Source: DATJQF01 sp035505995 | GTDB taxonomy: Bacteria > Bacteroidota > Bacteroidia > Bacteroidales > FEN-979 | NCBI GenBank assembly: GCA_035505995.1 | Contig: DATJQF010000006.1 | Location: forward strand, 1 to 15,524 | Reading direction: 5' to 3' | DNA: 15,524 nucleotides | Part shown: piece by piece, positions 15,309 to 15,524 of the stretch | How positions within the stretch are numbered: the first letter of the stretch is position 1 | Layout of the letters: the number at the start of each line of letters is the position of its first letter | Program-made: the position numbers and the translations under genes | The notes under the pieces: generated by a model | Told to the model about the DNA's origin: nothing | Database searches by the model: none | The model's input: only the letters and a program-made list of their open reading frames with translations

Positions 15309-15524
15309 GTAACCACGCCGGCATTCGCCTGCGGAAGAAAATAGTACAACCACCCCGTCTTTCGCCTGCGGAGAAATCCACCCCTCATATCCCTCGCTTT
15401 GCCCGGGCAGGAGGGGAATCTTACGGGGAATCCTATACTGATTTCTGAAGTCTGGAGTCTGCAGTCCGGGCCTGCGGAAGAAAATAGTACAACCACCCCG
15501 TCTTTCGCCTGCGGAAGAAAATAG
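15306..15524. repeat. Intergenic repeat region: 37-bp unit with a perfect 46-bp direct repeat, running off the right edge
   Basis: Positions 15327-15372 and 15470-15515 are identical over 46 bp. The pattern is a 37-bp unit (15327-15363 and 15470-15506) flanked by restarts of itself at 15364 (diverging after 9 nt) and 15507 (continuing to the window end). The unit begins GCCTGCGGAAG and includes ACAACCACCCCGTCTTTC. A diverged copy appears to begin at the dehydrogenase stop, 15306-15326 (TAG...AACCACGCCGGCATTC). Between the copies lie the palindrome TGCCCGGGCA (15400-15409), a double GGGGAATC (15413 and 15425) and a heptamer cluster. I see no gene here; a 37-bp period is not codon-compatible. 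Confidence 0.8.
15440..15467. repeat. Short heptamer cluster GNAGTCY
   Basis: The units GAAGTCT, GGAGTCT and GCAGTCC follow each other at exact 7-bp spacing (15447-15467), preceded by a weaker unit GATTTCT (15440-15446). The second base of the unit varies freely while AGTC is kept. The period matches the clusters at 2120-2154, 2180-2200 and 2618-2687, although the sequence differs. Confidence 0.6.

Noticed and set aside
15470..15515. 46-bp direct repeat as phage or integron attachment sites
   Set aside because: Only 97 nt without any gene lie between the copies, there is no integrase, and each copy is itself internally repetitive.
15327..15524. CRISPR array at the right edge
   Set aside because: The repeat units are partly head-to-tail with no regular spacers, the only intervening stretch (about 100 nt) itself contains repeats and a palindrome, and no cas gene is visible.

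Overview
The window looks like a chromosomal segment of a moderately GC-rich member of the Bacteroidota. The evidence is a very large secreted protein ending in a FISUMP domain, a WGTYYGG-type beta-propeller secreted protein followed by a PKD-like module, the long fused form of PurL, start codons without strong Shine-Dalgarno sequences, and a TAnnTTTG-type promoter in front of trxB. The genus cannot be told from this sequence.

Layout. The left 9.7 kb reads on the minus strand and holds two giant surface or secreted proteins. The first (about 2465 down to 1) runs off the left edge: signal-peptide-like segment, an N-terminal domain with the FIENKGQ motif, a seven-bladed propeller built from 192-nt repeats, then the start of a PKD-like module. 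The second (9727 to 2690, 2345 residues) has a signal peptide, about 1500 residues of beta-rich, cysteine-containing sequence I cannot assign beyond DUF11-like stretches, three AGxDTxxC modules, three tandem modules of exactly 92 residues, one more Ig-like module and a C-terminal FISUMP domain. A 151-bp divergent promoter region separates this block from plus-strand housekeeping genes: trxB (thioredoxin reductase), purL (FGAM synthase) and a YdfG-like short-chain dehydrogenase whose ATG overlaps the purL stop codon (ATGA).

The least ordinary feature is a set of short repeats. Four clusters have a strict 7-bp period with wobble positions: AATCCRT x10 directly after the stop of the giant gene; GGATGCN x5 and KGTTCSY x3 lying in frame inside the N-terminal domain of the propeller gene; and GNAGTCY x3-4 at the right edge. 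They are accompanied by TGCC...GGCA palindromes and, after the dehydrogenase, by a 37-bp unit that includes a perfect 46-bp direct repeat and continues past the window. Two of these arrays begin essentially at a stop codon, and one cluster has become protein-coding.

The three right-hand genes form a probable transcription unit for redox and purine metabolism, but nothing in the sequence ties them functionally to the secreted proteins. I saw no tRNA, rRNA, CRISPR array, transposase or phage gene. The extracellular proteins and repeat clusters are the parts worth a second look; I do not see a clear new defence or biosynthetic system.
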